Assembly: GCA_027604705.1 (NCBI GenBank)
Contig: JADHYV010000066.1
Coordinates: forward strand, 38,289-102,288
DNA from: Allomyces arbusculus
Lineage: Eukaryota; Blastocladiomycota; Blastocladiomycetes; Blastocladiales; Blastocladiaceae
Length of the DNA stretch: 64,000 nucleotides
Reading direction: 5' to 3'
The notes under the pieces are model-generated. The model worked only from the letters and a program-made list of their open reading frames with translations, was not told where the DNA came from and ran no database searches. The translations under genes were made by a program, and so were the position numbers. Within the stretch, counting starts at the first letter, position 1; each line of letters opens with the position of its first letter. Shown here one piece after another: positions 42,221-52,808 of this stretch.

Positions 42221-43540
42221 ATGGCCGCCAAGCAGCAGCTCACGCCGTTCCCGGCCACCGCCGCGGCCCCCGCACCGGCGCCGGTCGCCGCTCTGCCTCC
42301 GCCCTACACGGTCGCCGAGGACGGCGCCATCTACGCGTCGGGCCGCAAGCCGACCGACCTCGTCACGGGCCCCGATGGCAAGCTGCGCAAGCCCGTGGTC
42401 GTCTGGGTCGACGGGTGCTTTGACATGATGCATTATGGCCACGCCAACGCCTTGCGCCAGGCCAAGGCCATGGCCGACATTCTCGTCGTGGGCGTGCACT
42501 CGGACGCGGAAATTCTCGTCAACAAGGGCCCGACCGTCATGAAGGAGCAGGAGCGGTACGCTGCCGTCGCCGCATGCAAGTGGGTCGACGTCGTCGTGCC
42601 CGATGCGCCCTACTTCACGACACTCCAGGTGCTCGACAAGTTCCACTGCGATTTCTGCGTGCATGGCGACGATATCACGACGCTCGCCGACGGCACCGAC
42701 TGCTACCAGGAAGTCAAGGACGCGAACCGGTACCGCGAGTGCAAGCGCACGCAAGGCGTTTCGACGACCGAGCTGGTTGGTCGTATGCTGCTCATGACCA
42801 AGGACCACCACAAGCGCCGGTCGTCGCTCGCGCAGTCGCCCATCACGCACTTCAAGTCCGAGGAGCTCGAGGGTTTCTCGTCGGGCGCGTCCAAGACGGC
42901 GCCCTACACGACCATTTCGCACTTTTTGCCGACCTCGCGCCGTATCGTGCAGTTTTCCGAGGGCCGCGAGCCGATGCCGGGCGACAAGGTCGTCTATGTC
43001 GATGGCGACTTTGACTTGTTCCATGTGGGCCACATTGAACTGCTGCGCGCGGCCAAGGCGCAGGGCGATTACTTGCTCGTCGGCGTGCACGACGACCAGA
43101 CGGTGAATGCAATCAAAGGGTCCAACTTCCCGCTCATGAACCTGCACGAGCGCGTGCTCTCGGTCCTCGCGTGCCGGTTCGTCGACGAGGTCGTCATTGG
43201 CGCGCCGTTCAAAGTGACCAAGGAGGTCCTCGAAAAGGTCTACAAGGTGGACGTGGTGGTCGTTGCCAAGCCCGAGCACGACATTGACGGCGCCGACCCG
43301 TACGCGCTGCCGCGCGCCATGGGCATTGCCGTGAAGCTGCCGGCCTCGGGCCGCGAACTCACGACCGACGACATTATCTGGCGTATTATCGAGCAGCGTA
43401 AGCTCTACGAGGAGCGGCAAAAGCGCAAGCTCGCCAAGGAGACGCAGATCGCCGACGAGTTTGACTTGCCAGAGTCGCACAAGGCGGCCGCGCAGGCGGC
43501 CAAGGCCGAGGCCCTTAAGGCCGCCAACGGGCACAAGTAG
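42221..43540 (+). CDS. ECT1: Ethanolamine-phosphate cytidylyltransferase (Ect1/Muq1/PCYT2)
   Basis: A single exon encodes 439 residues. It is the typical duplicated nucleotidyltransferase: the first domain has WVDGCFDMMHYGHANALRQA (HYGH, His about 71) and the second YVDGDFDLFHVGHIELLRAA (HVGH, about 268). Conserved HGDD, GVSTTELVGRML and VIGAPF follow in each half. The second domain also keeps HxGH, but in this family catalysis rests mainly on the N-terminal half. The enzyme makes CDP-ethanolamine from CTP and phosphoethanolamine, the rate-setting step of the Kennedy route to phosphatidylethanolamine. It is cytosolic, with no signal or membrane segment. A Pro/Ala-rich N-terminal extension of about 50 residues precedes the first domain. 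The start is the first in-frame ATG with context CTCGCCATGG; the frame is open further upstream but with poor sequence. Confidence 0.95.
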   Translation: MAAKQQLTPFPATAAAPAPAPVAALPPPYTVAEDGAIYASGRKPTDLVTGPDGKLRKPVVVWVDGCFDMMHYGHANALRQAKAMADILVVGVHSDAEILVNKGPTVMKEQERYAAVAACKWVDVVVPDAPYFTTLQVLDKFHCDFCVHGDDITTLADGTDCYQEVKDANRYRECKRTQGVSTTELVGRMLLMTKDHHKRRSSLAQSPITHFKSEELEGFSSGASKTAPYTTISHFLPTSRRIVQFSEGREPMPGDKVVYVDGDFDLFHVGHIELLRAAKAQGDYLLVGVHDDQTVNAIKGSNFPLMNLHERVLSVLACRFVDEVVIGAPFKVTKEVLEKVYKVDVVVVAKPEHDIDGADPYALPRAMGIAVKLPASGRELTTDDIIWRIIEQRKLYEERQKRKLAKETQIADEFDLPESHKAAAQAAKAEALKAANGHK

Positions 43541-43898
43541 ACGTTGCTTGCGCGCGGAGCCGCGCGACAGTGTATTTAATTTTTCCCTCTCGTCGTTCTT
43601 TTGCCGTTCGTTTCCCTGTAAGTACATGGACATACACGCCCGATTTTTTCTTATTTATCCCTTCGTTGTTGCTGCCCGCGGACGTCGTTCTTGTGCGATC
43701 ACTTGCTATTGCTCGACTCCGATGAAATGAAGTTGAAGTCAAGTTCAAGTTACTACACGTGAGCGCGACTCATGTCATTTTTGCACTCTTTTTCATCGTG
43801 CTCGCCCCAAAGTCGAATGATGAACGCGTTCTGGTTTTCCCTCCTCCTCCTCGACCTCCCGTCGACCCACCAAAGAACCATCGAGCCAGTACGCAACG
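43541..43898. other. Intergenic between the cytidylyltransferase and HOM2-type gene
   Basis: About 360 nt, T-rich, same-strand genes. A repeat of AAGTTGAAGTCAAGTTCAAGTT lies near 43728-43750. It should contain the 3' UTR of the first gene and the promoter of the second. No other gene seen. Confidence 0.5.
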
Positions 43899-45098
43899 AT
43901 GTCCAGCAACAGCAGCGACCAGCCCAAGCTCAAGGTCGGCATTCTGGGCGCGACGGGCACCGTCGGGCAGCGGTTTGTCGTACTGCTCGCCTCGCACCCG
44001 TACTTTGTCCTGCACGCCCTGTGCGCGTCTTCGCGCTCTGCCGGCAAGTCCTACCGCGCCGCGACCAAGTGGAAACTCGCGACCCCGATGCCCTCCTCGG
44101 TCGCCGACCAAGTCGTTGACTCGTGCTCGGTCACCAAGGAATCGCGGCTTCTCGAGTGCGACGTGGTGTTCTCTGGACTCGATGCGAGCGTTGCCGGCAG
44201 TATCGAGGCGGCGTGCGCCGCCGCCGGGCTCGCCGTGTTTTCCAACGCGAAAAACTTCCGCATGCACCCGAACGTGCCGCTCGTGGTGCCCACGGCCAAT
44301 GCCGAACACTTGGCCCCACTCATCGCCGCGCAGCGCGCACAGGGCGCGCAAATGTGGGTGCAGGAACTACTGCGCGAGGCGCCTGATGGGCACGCGGCCG
44401 ATTACATTGACCCGGAACTGTTTGTCGATGGCGGGTGTATCGTGACCAACTCCAACTGCTCGACGACGGGGCTCGTAGTCGTTTTGCGCGCCTTGCAGGC
44501 CGTGTTCGGGCCCGCGACGAAAGTGCACGTCACGACCATGCAGGCCGTGTCCGGTGCCGGGTACCCGGGTCTGCCGGTGCTCGACGTGTTCGACAATGTC
44601 GTCCCGCTGATTTCCGGCGAAGAGGAGAAACTCGAGACGGAGCCGCGCAAGATTTTGGGTTCCGTCGAGGGCGCGCGTGTCGCGGACGCCGAGTTACTCG
44701 TGGCCGCGGCGTGTAACCGCGTGCCGGTGCTTGACGGCCACACGCTCGCCGTCTCCGTCTCGTTCCGCGACTCGGCGAAGGTGGAGCCTGAGGCCGCGAT
44801 GGAGGCATTGCGCGCGTATGTGCCGCCCCCGGGCGAGGAAGTGTGGGCGCGCTGCCCGAGCTTCCCGCACGGCGTCGGCGCGATCCGTGTGGCCGAGGAA
44901 CCCGACCGCCCGCAGCCGAGGCTCGACCGCGAACGCGGCAAGGGCATGACAGTCTCGGTCGGCCGCGTGCGCAAGTGTAACCTGTTTGACCTCAAGTTTG
45001 TGGCCCTCACGCATAACACGATCTTGGGGGCCGCTGGCAGCTCGATTTTGAATGCCGAGATTGCCGTCGCGCAGGGGCTCATCAAGGGGAGCAAGTGA
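43899..45098 (+). CDS. HOM2: Aspartate-semialdehyde dehydrogenase
   Basis: A single exon encodes 399 residues; yeast Hom2 has 365. The NADP-binding GATGTVGQRFV is at about 17-27, SNAKNFRM about 111-118, the catalytic NSNCSTTG has Cys about 187, the substrate loop reads AVSGAGYPG, and GEEEKLETEPRKILG and SVSFRDSA follow. The enzyme reduces beta-aspartyl phosphate to aspartate semialdehyde in the cytosol, leading to threonine, methionine and, if present, lysine by the diaminopimelate route. It appears longer than the yeast enzyme partly because of an insertion of about 20 residues between HLAPLIAAQRAQ and GCIVTNSN (WVQELLREAPDGHAADYIDP), absent from familiar fungal sequences; the frame stays open and coding-like through it. 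The start ATG matches the expected N-terminus. Confidence 0.95.
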   Translation: MSSNSSDQPKLKVGILGATGTVGQRFVVLLASHPYFVLHALCASSRSAGKSYRAATKWKLATPMPSSVADQVVDSCSVTKESRLLECDVVFSGLDASVAGSIEAACAAAGLAVFSNAKNFRMHPNVPLVVPTANAEHLAPLIAAQRAQGAQMWVQELLREAPDGHAADYIDPELFVDGGCIVTNSNCSTTGLVVVLRALQAVFGPATKVHVTTMQAVSGAGYPGLPVLDVFDNVVPLISGEEEKLETEPRKILGSVEGARVADAELLVAAACNRVPVLDGHTLAVSVSFRDSAKVEPEAAMEALRAYVPPPGEEVWARCPSFPHGVGAIRVAEEPDRPQPRLDRERGKGMTVSVGRVRKCNLFDLKFVALTHNTILGAAGSSILNAEIAVAQGLIKGSK

Positions 45099-45284
45099 AA
45101 TGGAAAGATGGACGCGTGTAACGCGCGAGCGGACGCGTTCTTTTTTCATCTGAATTTTGATCCCAGTAAATACAGACGTCATGATCTATATTTGCGCAGC
45201 GATGCACCGGAACGGGTCGTCAAGACGTGAGAGCAAGGTGCGACATGAAGGAAGCATGTACGAATTTCACCGTCTCTGCGGCGC

Positions 45285-45801
45285 TTACTGCGGCTTCTTC
45301 TCGTTCTCCTTGCTCGGCTCAGCCGCCGACTTGGGCTTCCGCGGCTCAATAAACAACTGGCGGAGCACGAACACGCCCATCGTCACCGTGCCCACGAACC
45401 ACTTGGCCACATCCGCCGCCCTATAGTAGTTGAATCGATCGCGCGCAACCGCGTCAGGTCTCGCTCCGCTTGATCCGTGCCCGAACCCACTCTACGTACC
45501 GGTATCGGCGGCGCATGGTAATGACGGTCGCGACCGAGGCCTCGGCCAGGTGCACCAGAACCAATCCCCACAAGACCTTCTGTGCAACCTTGCGTGGAAT
45601 CCACGCGAGGAAGGCTGGGACCGTGCGCGCATGGCTCACGTAAGTCAGGACCGGGAACACGCCGGCCGTGACGAGGTAGGCGAGCGGAGGCGCGTGCGCT
45701 GGGGGCCGTGACTTGGGGGAGTGGGGGGAGTGGGTGGCGCGGGTCAGGCCGTGTGGTCGTCGGGGTGGAGAAGTACTTGAGGGTCGCGTGATACGTGCCA
45801 T
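45285..45801 (-). CDS. Small membrane protein, TMEM254/DUF4499-like, copy A
   Basis: Two exons, 45801-45500 and 45420-45285, encode 145 residues. After a Pro/Arg-rich N-terminus the protein has three hydrophobic segments: LAYLVTAGVFPVLTYVS, VLWGLVLVHLAEASVATVITM, and WFVGTVTMGVFVLRQLFI. A short charged tail follows (KENEKKPQ). The central VLVHLAEA motif plus AADVAKWFVGTVTMGVFVL is the pattern of TMEM254-type (DUF4499) proteins found in fungi and animals; no activity is known. The intron (79 nt, GTACGT...CTATAG) falls after RRRYR, at the same place as in the neighbouring copy at 46160-46622. The assignment to DUF4499 rests on pattern and topology, not on a search. Confidence 0.7.
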
Positions 45802-46159
45802 TATGATCGAGATGCAGTATGGGGATTCCGAGGGTCGGCGTCGTCAAAGGAGAGAGAGCGTCAGCAAGCTCAGTTAGGCCGGCGCTACAAGCAGCAAGAT
45901 CGCGTTGGGCTGAGCGATGAAAGAAGGCGAGCGACCAAGAAATAATCGATGCCGGTGAGGTTCGAACTTATGACTTGGACCCACTCGTTGCCGCACTGCC
46001 AATTGTTCGAACAAATCGACGACCGACGTGGATTTTCGCGTCGCGCTCGCTGCAACCCGTGCCAAGGCATCCCCAGGCACGCGAAGTGCTCGCCAGTGGG
46101 CCGTCAGGACGCAAGAGCAAGCTGCAGTTTGTTTCTATATTTCTCCATTCAGGCAGCGA

Positions 46160-46622
46160 TTATTGCGCCTTCTTCTTGCCCTTCTTGCCCTGCTTGGCCG
46201 CACCCCCGCTTGATGCCGGAGCGACCGCCGCCTTGTCAGGCCGCCCCACCATCGTCGGCTGTGGCTCAAGGAACAGCTGGTTGAGCACGAACCCGCCCAT
46301 CACCAACACGCCAATGAACCACTTGGCCACGTCCGCTGCCCTGTCAATATCGACCCAAGCGCGTTAGTCCTCCCGCTCCAGTACCCATCCCCTCGACAAG
46401 CAGTACAGCGTACCGGTATCGGCGGTTGGCGGCCACGACCGTCGCGACCGCTGCTTCCGCGAGGTGCAACAGAATCACGCCCCACCAGAGCTGTTGTGCG
46501 GTCTCGCGCGGAATCCACGCGAGCGAGGCCGGAACCGTCGGCGCGTGGCTTACGTAGGTGAGGACTGGGAAGAGACCGCCAACGAGAAGGTACGCGAGCG
46601 GATGCGCGTGCGACGGGGGCGA
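46160..46622 (-). CDS. Small membrane protein, TMEM254/DUF4499-like, copy B (N-terminus unresolved)
   Basis: Two exons are clear: 46622-46414 and 46340-46160, joined across a 73-nt intron at the same position as copy A (after ANRRYR). The visible part encodes 129 residues. Segments LAYLLVGGLFPVLTYVS, LWWGVILLHLAEAAVATVVAA and WFIGVLVMGGFVLNQLFL match copy A one for one. The tail is longer and very basic (KQGKKGKKKAQ), unlike the mixed-charge tail of copy A. The 5' end is a problem: the reading frame has no ATG, and the ATG at 46702 that corresponds to copy A's start (MARPIP, matching MARITR) is in another frame. No GT donor exists between 46702 and the possible acceptor at 46623. Either an upstream exon is used or this copy has a one-base frameshift. 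Confidence 0.6.
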
Positions 46623-46980
46623 CTATGGCCGGTAGCAGCGCGGGTCAGGCCTGGGTGGTCTGCGCGCTGGGCAGTAGCCGGTGGAATCGGGCGTGCCATT
46701 GCGAGGAAGGTAGGTATTGTCGAAGGCTGGTCGGTTCGAGGAAGCTGGTGCTGTCCAAGGAGAGAGAGAGAAAGCGTCGGCAATGGATTGCTACTGGTGC
46801 GTTGTCGGTCCTGGTGTTGTTGTGAGCTCTCGCGGCAAGTCGTTCGGCAAGCTCGGCAGGGAGAGCACCAAGAGCGGCAAGGCGAAATGAGCCGCGCACG
46901 CCAGGAGGGAAAACAACGACGCCATCAAGGTTCGAACCCAGGGCTTGGAGCCACACGGCGCCGAAAATCAACTACCTGTC

Positions 46981-47725
46981 AAATCCATCGCTCCACATTT
47001 TCCAACCGCTGCTCAACGTTGTCACGCTTGACCAGGAGTGCTCACCCTCTCCGACTTCGACATCCTCAAGCCTTCGAGGTCGGTACCAACCCCCGATCAC
47101 CTCAACAGCTCCAACCGACCGAAAGCCCACGTCGCAAATTTGTGCCCTCCACTCGGTCGCGCAGTCTCCTCAGAGACTATATGTGAGGCTCCTATTTAAG
47201 ATCTGACTTTTATAGGATGAAGACTCTGCGCGGCATGCCGCTGCTCGACGATTGGATCGTGCTCGTTTGGTGACGGGGAAAAGCACTCTGCGCAACGGAT
47301 GGACCGCCGTGCTTACCCTCGTCACCCTACTCACTTCCCGCCCCTCTATGGGCTGTTTCACGCGATCTGTGCTCCCGGCTGCTCGCCATGTCAATTGCGA
47401 CGGCTTTGGAGTGCTGGCGAGTGTTGAAACGGCTCATTTTGAGGTGGTGCGGTCGTGTGCCCGAGAAAATCGCACCTCTGGCCAAAATCCTTGTCGACCT
47501 CGGCGTGTGCTCCTTGTGCTTGCGCGGGTGCCGCGCGGGGTTCGACTGCCACGGGCGGGCGGGAGCTCGCTGCACTGGATCTGCCTTGGCAGTGACGGTG
47601 TAGTGGGCGACCGTCGAGTGGAGCGGCCAGAAACGACACTTTCTCTGGGGAAAATTGGCGCTCGAACTTACCTCTGCGCTCGTCGACCAATCTGTGCAGG
47701 TAGAAGCTCTCCCAGACCCGTCACC
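46981..47725. other. Intergenic region upstream of uS8
   Basis: About 750 nt, AT-richer at 47150-47230 (TATTTAAGATCTGACTTTTATAG), which could hold the uS8 promoter. A CAG|GTAGAAG junction at 47697-47705, 20-30 nt before the start codon, may be the acceptor of a 5' UTR intron, as is common for ribosomal-protein genes. No protein recognised. Confidence 0.4.
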
Positions 47726-48191
<466 letters not shown>

Positions 48192-48650
48192 GCGTCGCTG
48201 GATTGCGCACGCATCGTGCATCCTCGCCCGCTGCTGCCGTGCTCGGTGCTCGCTGCCTTGAACGTTGCGATGGTGTCGGAAAGGAATACATGAGCGTGTT
48301 CTCATTTTGATCTGTCTTCGCCCTTTGTCGCGATGCAGTCCAACAAGGTGGTTCGATTGGTGTTCAGCTTGGTTTTGCCCAAGCAACCTGTGCGTTGGAA
48401 TGATGCTTGGTCAGAAAACGAGGAAAACGTTGGTCTGGCTGCGCGCCACACCAACGTCAAGCCGTGCCATGTTCTCGAACCACACTCACTCCAACACCTC
48501 GAGGACCTCCGCCGCGCCGTCGCCGATTCAGTTTCGGCACCAACGCGCACCGACCCGCGGCCGCCAGTCCCAGCAATCCGTCCAGCATCAGGCCCCGCTG
48601 AGCGTCCCGACTCGCGCTTGGATCAACCCAGCATCAAACGCACGCCCACC
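48192..48650. other. Intergenic between uS8 and UBA1
   Basis: About 460 nt holding the uS8 3' UTR and UBA1 promoter and 5' UTR. CA- and CGC-rich from 48480 onward. No TATA box or other gene recognised. Confidence 0.5.
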
Positions 48651-51600
48651 ATGAAATTCCGCCTGTTCCGGTCCAGCAGCAGCGGCGACAAGGCCTCGCG
48701 CGGTCGCGGCCTACTTGACCTGTTGGGCATTGGCCGGCGCACCAGCGCTGGTGCCGCCCCCGCCGCCTCGCGCGCGGTTGCGACTGACGAGCACGCCCCA
48801 GCCGGTGCTGATGGGGATGCTGAGCCGACGATTGATGAGGGCCTATACTCGCGGCAAATGTACGCGCGGCATGGATGCATGCGAGAGAAGGGTGGAGAAA
48901 CGGGCGACTGACGCGACGGCTGTAGTTACGCGCTCGGGCTCGACGCGATGAAGAAGATGGCAACGTCGAATGTACTCGTGATTGGGATGAAGGGGCTCGG
49001 CGTCGAGATTGGTGCGTCCCTGAACGACATGGCGTTCGCGTGGAGGGCGCATTTGTATTCTGACCGTCCGAACCCAATAGCCAAGAACGTGATCCTGGCC
49101 GGCGTCAAGAGCGTCACAATTTACGACCCGGAACCCGTCCAGATTGCCGACCTGTCGTCGCAGGTACGCATGCATTGCGCGACAATGCATTGTGCCACGA
49201 CACGAACGATGGTCTCACTCATCGCTCCCGGAACGCTAGTTCTTCCTCACCGAAGAGGACGTCGGCAAACCGCGCGATGCCACGACGCACCCGAAACTCG
49301 CCGAGCTCAACGCCTACGTGCCCATCTCGGTCCTGCCGGCACCGCTCGCCATTGACGCGGCCACGCTCTCCCGCTTCCAGGTGATCGTGTGCACGTCCGG
49401 CGTCCTGCCGTGGTCGCAGCAGCGCACCCTCAATGCGTACACGCGCACGCACGGCGCCAAGTACATTGCCGCCGACACACGCGGGCTCGCGGGCATGGTC
49501 TTCTGCGACTTTGGCGACAATTGGGAATGTCTCGACGTGAATGGCGAGCAGCCCGTCACGGGTATGGTCGCGGCCATTGACGAGGAGGGCGTCGTCACCT
49601 GTCTCGACGAGTCGCGGCACGGACTCGAGGACGGCGATATGGTCACGTTCACAGAAGTCGTCGGGATGGAGGCGCTGAATGGCGCGCCGGCGCGTGCCGT
49701 GAAAGTGCTCGGGCCGTACTCATTCTCGATTGGCGACGTGGCCGAGCTCGGCACGTACGTCCGTGGTGGCACGTTCACGCAGGTCAAGGTCCCGCAAACG
49801 CTGCATTTTGCGAGTCTGGATGAGTCCGTCAAACAGCCCGAGTTCTTGGTCGCAGATTACGCCAAGTTTGATGCGCCGCCGAGTTTGCACGCTGGGTTTA
49901 TCGCGATCGCGCAGTACGTTGAGAAACAAGGCCGTGCGCCGCGTCCGCGGAATGCCGAGGATGCGAGCGCGGTGGTGGCGCTTGCGCACGACGTGGCCAA
50001 AACCATGAACCCGCCCGTCGAAATCAGCGACGATCTCGTGCGCGACTTGGCCATGCAGGCCGCGGGTGACCTGAACCCGATGGCGGCCGTCCTCGGTGGG
50101 ATCGTTGCGCAGGAAGTGCTCAAGGCATGTTCCGGCAAGTTTCACCCGATCCAGCAGTGGTTGTACCTGGACGCATTCGAGGCGATGCCGACCGACCGCG
50201 CGTCGCTCACCGAAGCCTCGTGCGCGCCGCAAGGGTCGCGGTACGACGGTCTGCGCGCGGTCGTCGGGTCGGCGTTTGTCGACAAGTTGCGCAACGCGCG
50301 CGAGCTGGTCGTAGGATCCGGCGCGATCGGGTGCGAGTTGCTCAAGAACCTGGCGCTTTCGGGGATCGGCACAGGTGCCAACGGCCACATTACTGTGACC
50401 GACATGGACTCGATCGAGAAATCGAACCTGAACCGGCAGTTCCTGTTCCGCCCCTGGGACGTGACCAAGCTCAAGGCCGTGACGGCGGCCGCCGCCGTGC
50501 AGCGCATGAACCCGGACCTGGTTGGACACATGACGGCCGCGACCGACCGTGTCGGGCCCGAGACCGAGGCGCAGTTTAACGACGAGTTCTGGGCCTCGAT
50601 TGACGGGGTCATCAATGCGCTCGATAACGTGGCCGCGCGGCGGTACATGGATTCGCGCTGCGTGTTTTACGAAAAGCCGCTACTTGAGTCAGGCACGCTT
50701 GGGACCAAGGGGAACACGCAGGTCGTCTTGCCGCACCTGACCGAGTCGTACTCATCGTCGCAGGACCCGCCCGAAAAGTCGATTCCGATGTGCACGCTCA
50801 AGAACTTCCCGAACCAGATCGAGCACACGATCCAGTGGGCGCGCGACGTGTTTGAGGGCCTGTTCCGCACGACCGCGGAGAACGTGAACGCGTTCCTTGA
50901 GGACAAGGACCAGTTTGTGGAGACAGCACTCAAGACGACGGCCAATGCCAAGGAGACGCTCGTGAGTGTCGAGACGGCACTGACCACCGACCGGCCCGCG
51001 AACTTTGACGATTGTCTGGTGTGGGCGCGGCACCGGTTCGAGCTGCAGTTTGTGCAGCCCGTCCTGCAGCTGCTGCACAACTTCCCCGTCGACGCCGTCA
51101 CGTCCACGGGCCAGCCGTTTTGGTCGGGCCCGAAGCGCGCACCTAAGCCGCTCACGTTCGACGCGGCCGACCCGCTGCACATGGAGTACATTGTGCACGC
51201 CGCGTACTTGCACGCATTCAACTACGGGATCGACACGCCAAAAGAGGCCGACGTGGCCGCGTGGCGCACGCTGGTCGCCGGGATCGAGGTGCCCAAGTTT
51301 GTCCCGCAGGACGGCGTCAAGATTGCCGTTGACGACAGCGACGACGCGGGCGGGAACGTCGAAGCCGCCGAATTGACGAGCGTCGTTGAGCATTTGCCGG
51401 ACCCGGCCAAGGTTGGCACGTTCCGCATGACGCCCGCCGATTTCGAAAAGGACGACGACAGCAACCACCATATTGACTTTATCACGGCGTGCTCGAACCT
51501 GCGCGCGGCCAATTACGCGATTGCGCCCGCCGACCGGCACAAGACGAAGTGGATTGCTGGCAAGATCATTCCGGCGATTGCCACGACGACGGCCGTGGTC

Positions 51601-52053
51601 GCCGGGCTCGTCACGCTCGAGCTCTACAAGGTGCTCGACGGTGCGCACCCGCTCGAGGACTTCAAGAACGGGTTTGTCAACCTGGCGTTGCCGTTCCTCG
51701 GGTTCTCGGAACCCGTCGCCGCACCGACCATGCGGTACGGCGAGACCAAGTTCACGCTGTGGGACCGGTTCAATGTCCCGGGCACCATGACGCTGCAGGA
51801 ACTCATGGACGAGTTTGAGAGAAAGCACGGGCTCGAGATCACGATGGCGTCATCGGGCGTTGCCATGCTCTACAGCTTCTTTATGGCACCCGACAAGGCC
51901 GGACCGCGTCGCCAGATGCCGCTACGCGAGTTGATCGAGGTGGGCACGCGCAAGCCGATCCCGCAGCATTCTAAGACGGTCGTGATTGAAGTGACGTGCT
52001 CGGACGCCGAAGGCGAGGACGTGGACGTGCCGCCGGTCATCGTGCATGTTTGA
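48651..52053 (+). CDS. UBA1: Ubiquitin-activating enzyme E1
   Basis: Four exons: 48651-48859, 48926-49011, 49081-49163 and 49240-52053; 1063 residues (yeast Uba1 has 1024). The core begins [20 protein letters not shown]. The inactive adenylation half follows, containing [20 protein letters not shown]. The active adenylation domain has [34 protein letters not shown] and [13 protein letters not shown]. The catalytic cysteine domain contains [23 protein letters not shown] (Cys about 644), and [16 protein letters not shown] and the ubiquitin-fold domain follow. It activates ubiquitin with ATP and hands it as a thioester to E2 enzymes in nucleus and cytosol. The three small introns near the 5' end (66-76 nt) each restore conserved residues. 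The N-terminal extension of about 65 residues is basic and Ser/Gly/Ala-rich ([19 protein letters not shown]) and is not typical of E1. Confidence 0.97.
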
Positions 52054-52808
52054 AGCGTGGTGTAGCACGCTCGCTGCTGTTTTTGCGTTTAATTTGCATT
52101 TTTCCTCGGCCTGCGCTGGGGTGCCCACGTCGCTTTGGGCACGGCGTTGTCATGTATTTCTTCTTGCTGCCGCACGTCTTGTCCACCTTGTTTTTGCTGG
52201 AAAACGCGGCTTTTGTAGCCTGTACTGATAGGATATTGGTTTTGCTCCTTCGTCTCGACTTGTGCGCTCGCGCAGTTGATTGATCACGACGTAATTCTAT
52301 CGGCCTTGCTCGCCATGAGGTTGGCCGTTCCCTCTGCGCATCGGCATTGCCGTCGTCGTGGACCCGTGCGGGGGCGGCGCGCCAAGGCAGACTCTTGTGT
52401 ATTTTCTTATGCTGGCCTGGCCGGCGGCGCGCAAACAGGCACAGTGCCGAACAATCGGCAGCGCCGCCACACTGGGCGCCGTTTGAGCACAAATCTCCAT
52501 GAACATAATTTCCAACGTCGTCAAGTACCGGCGGCGGCACCCAACCGCAGCACCACCCCCAATCGCATCGCGACTTGCTGCACTCTGCTCGCGCGCCAAG
52601 TGTCACCAAGTGTTTCCGGGTCCCGACGCGCTCAGTACTTCGAGTGCGCCATGGCGAGCGGCGACACGAACGGCCGAGACGACTAGACGCGACTTCCAGT
52701 ACCACAACACCCATTCCCGACGCCCATTTTGCTCAAGACCCATTGCGCGCCGCTGCTCTCCACCCGGCCCCGCCAACGTTAGTATCGCAACCGTCGCGCC
52801 AGTGCGCG
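52054..52808. other. Intergenic between UBA1 and the lipase
   Basis: About 750 nt with T-rich tracts just after the UBA1 stop (3' UTR) and a CA/GC-rich stretch before 52809. The open frames in it have no recognisable features. Confidence 0.5.

Larger units (their letters stand above)
45285..46980 (-). repeat. Tandem duplication carrying two TMEM254-like copies
   Basis: Two head-to-tail units of roughly 0.9 kb share the gene body, the intron position and also upstream sequence. The blocks at about 45940-45985 and 46912-46955 align (GTCCAAG.CATAAGTTCGAACCT versus CTCCAAGCCCTGGGTTCGAACCT). Protein identity between copies is clear but far from complete, so the duplication is not recent. Confidence 0.7.

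Noticed and set aside
45940-46945. tRNA-like GGTTCGAAC motifs at about 45957 and 46930
   Set aside because: T-stem pairing fails on both strands (at most three of five pairs, or wobble only) and no cloverleaf could be drawn. They are better explained as parts of the tandem duplication.
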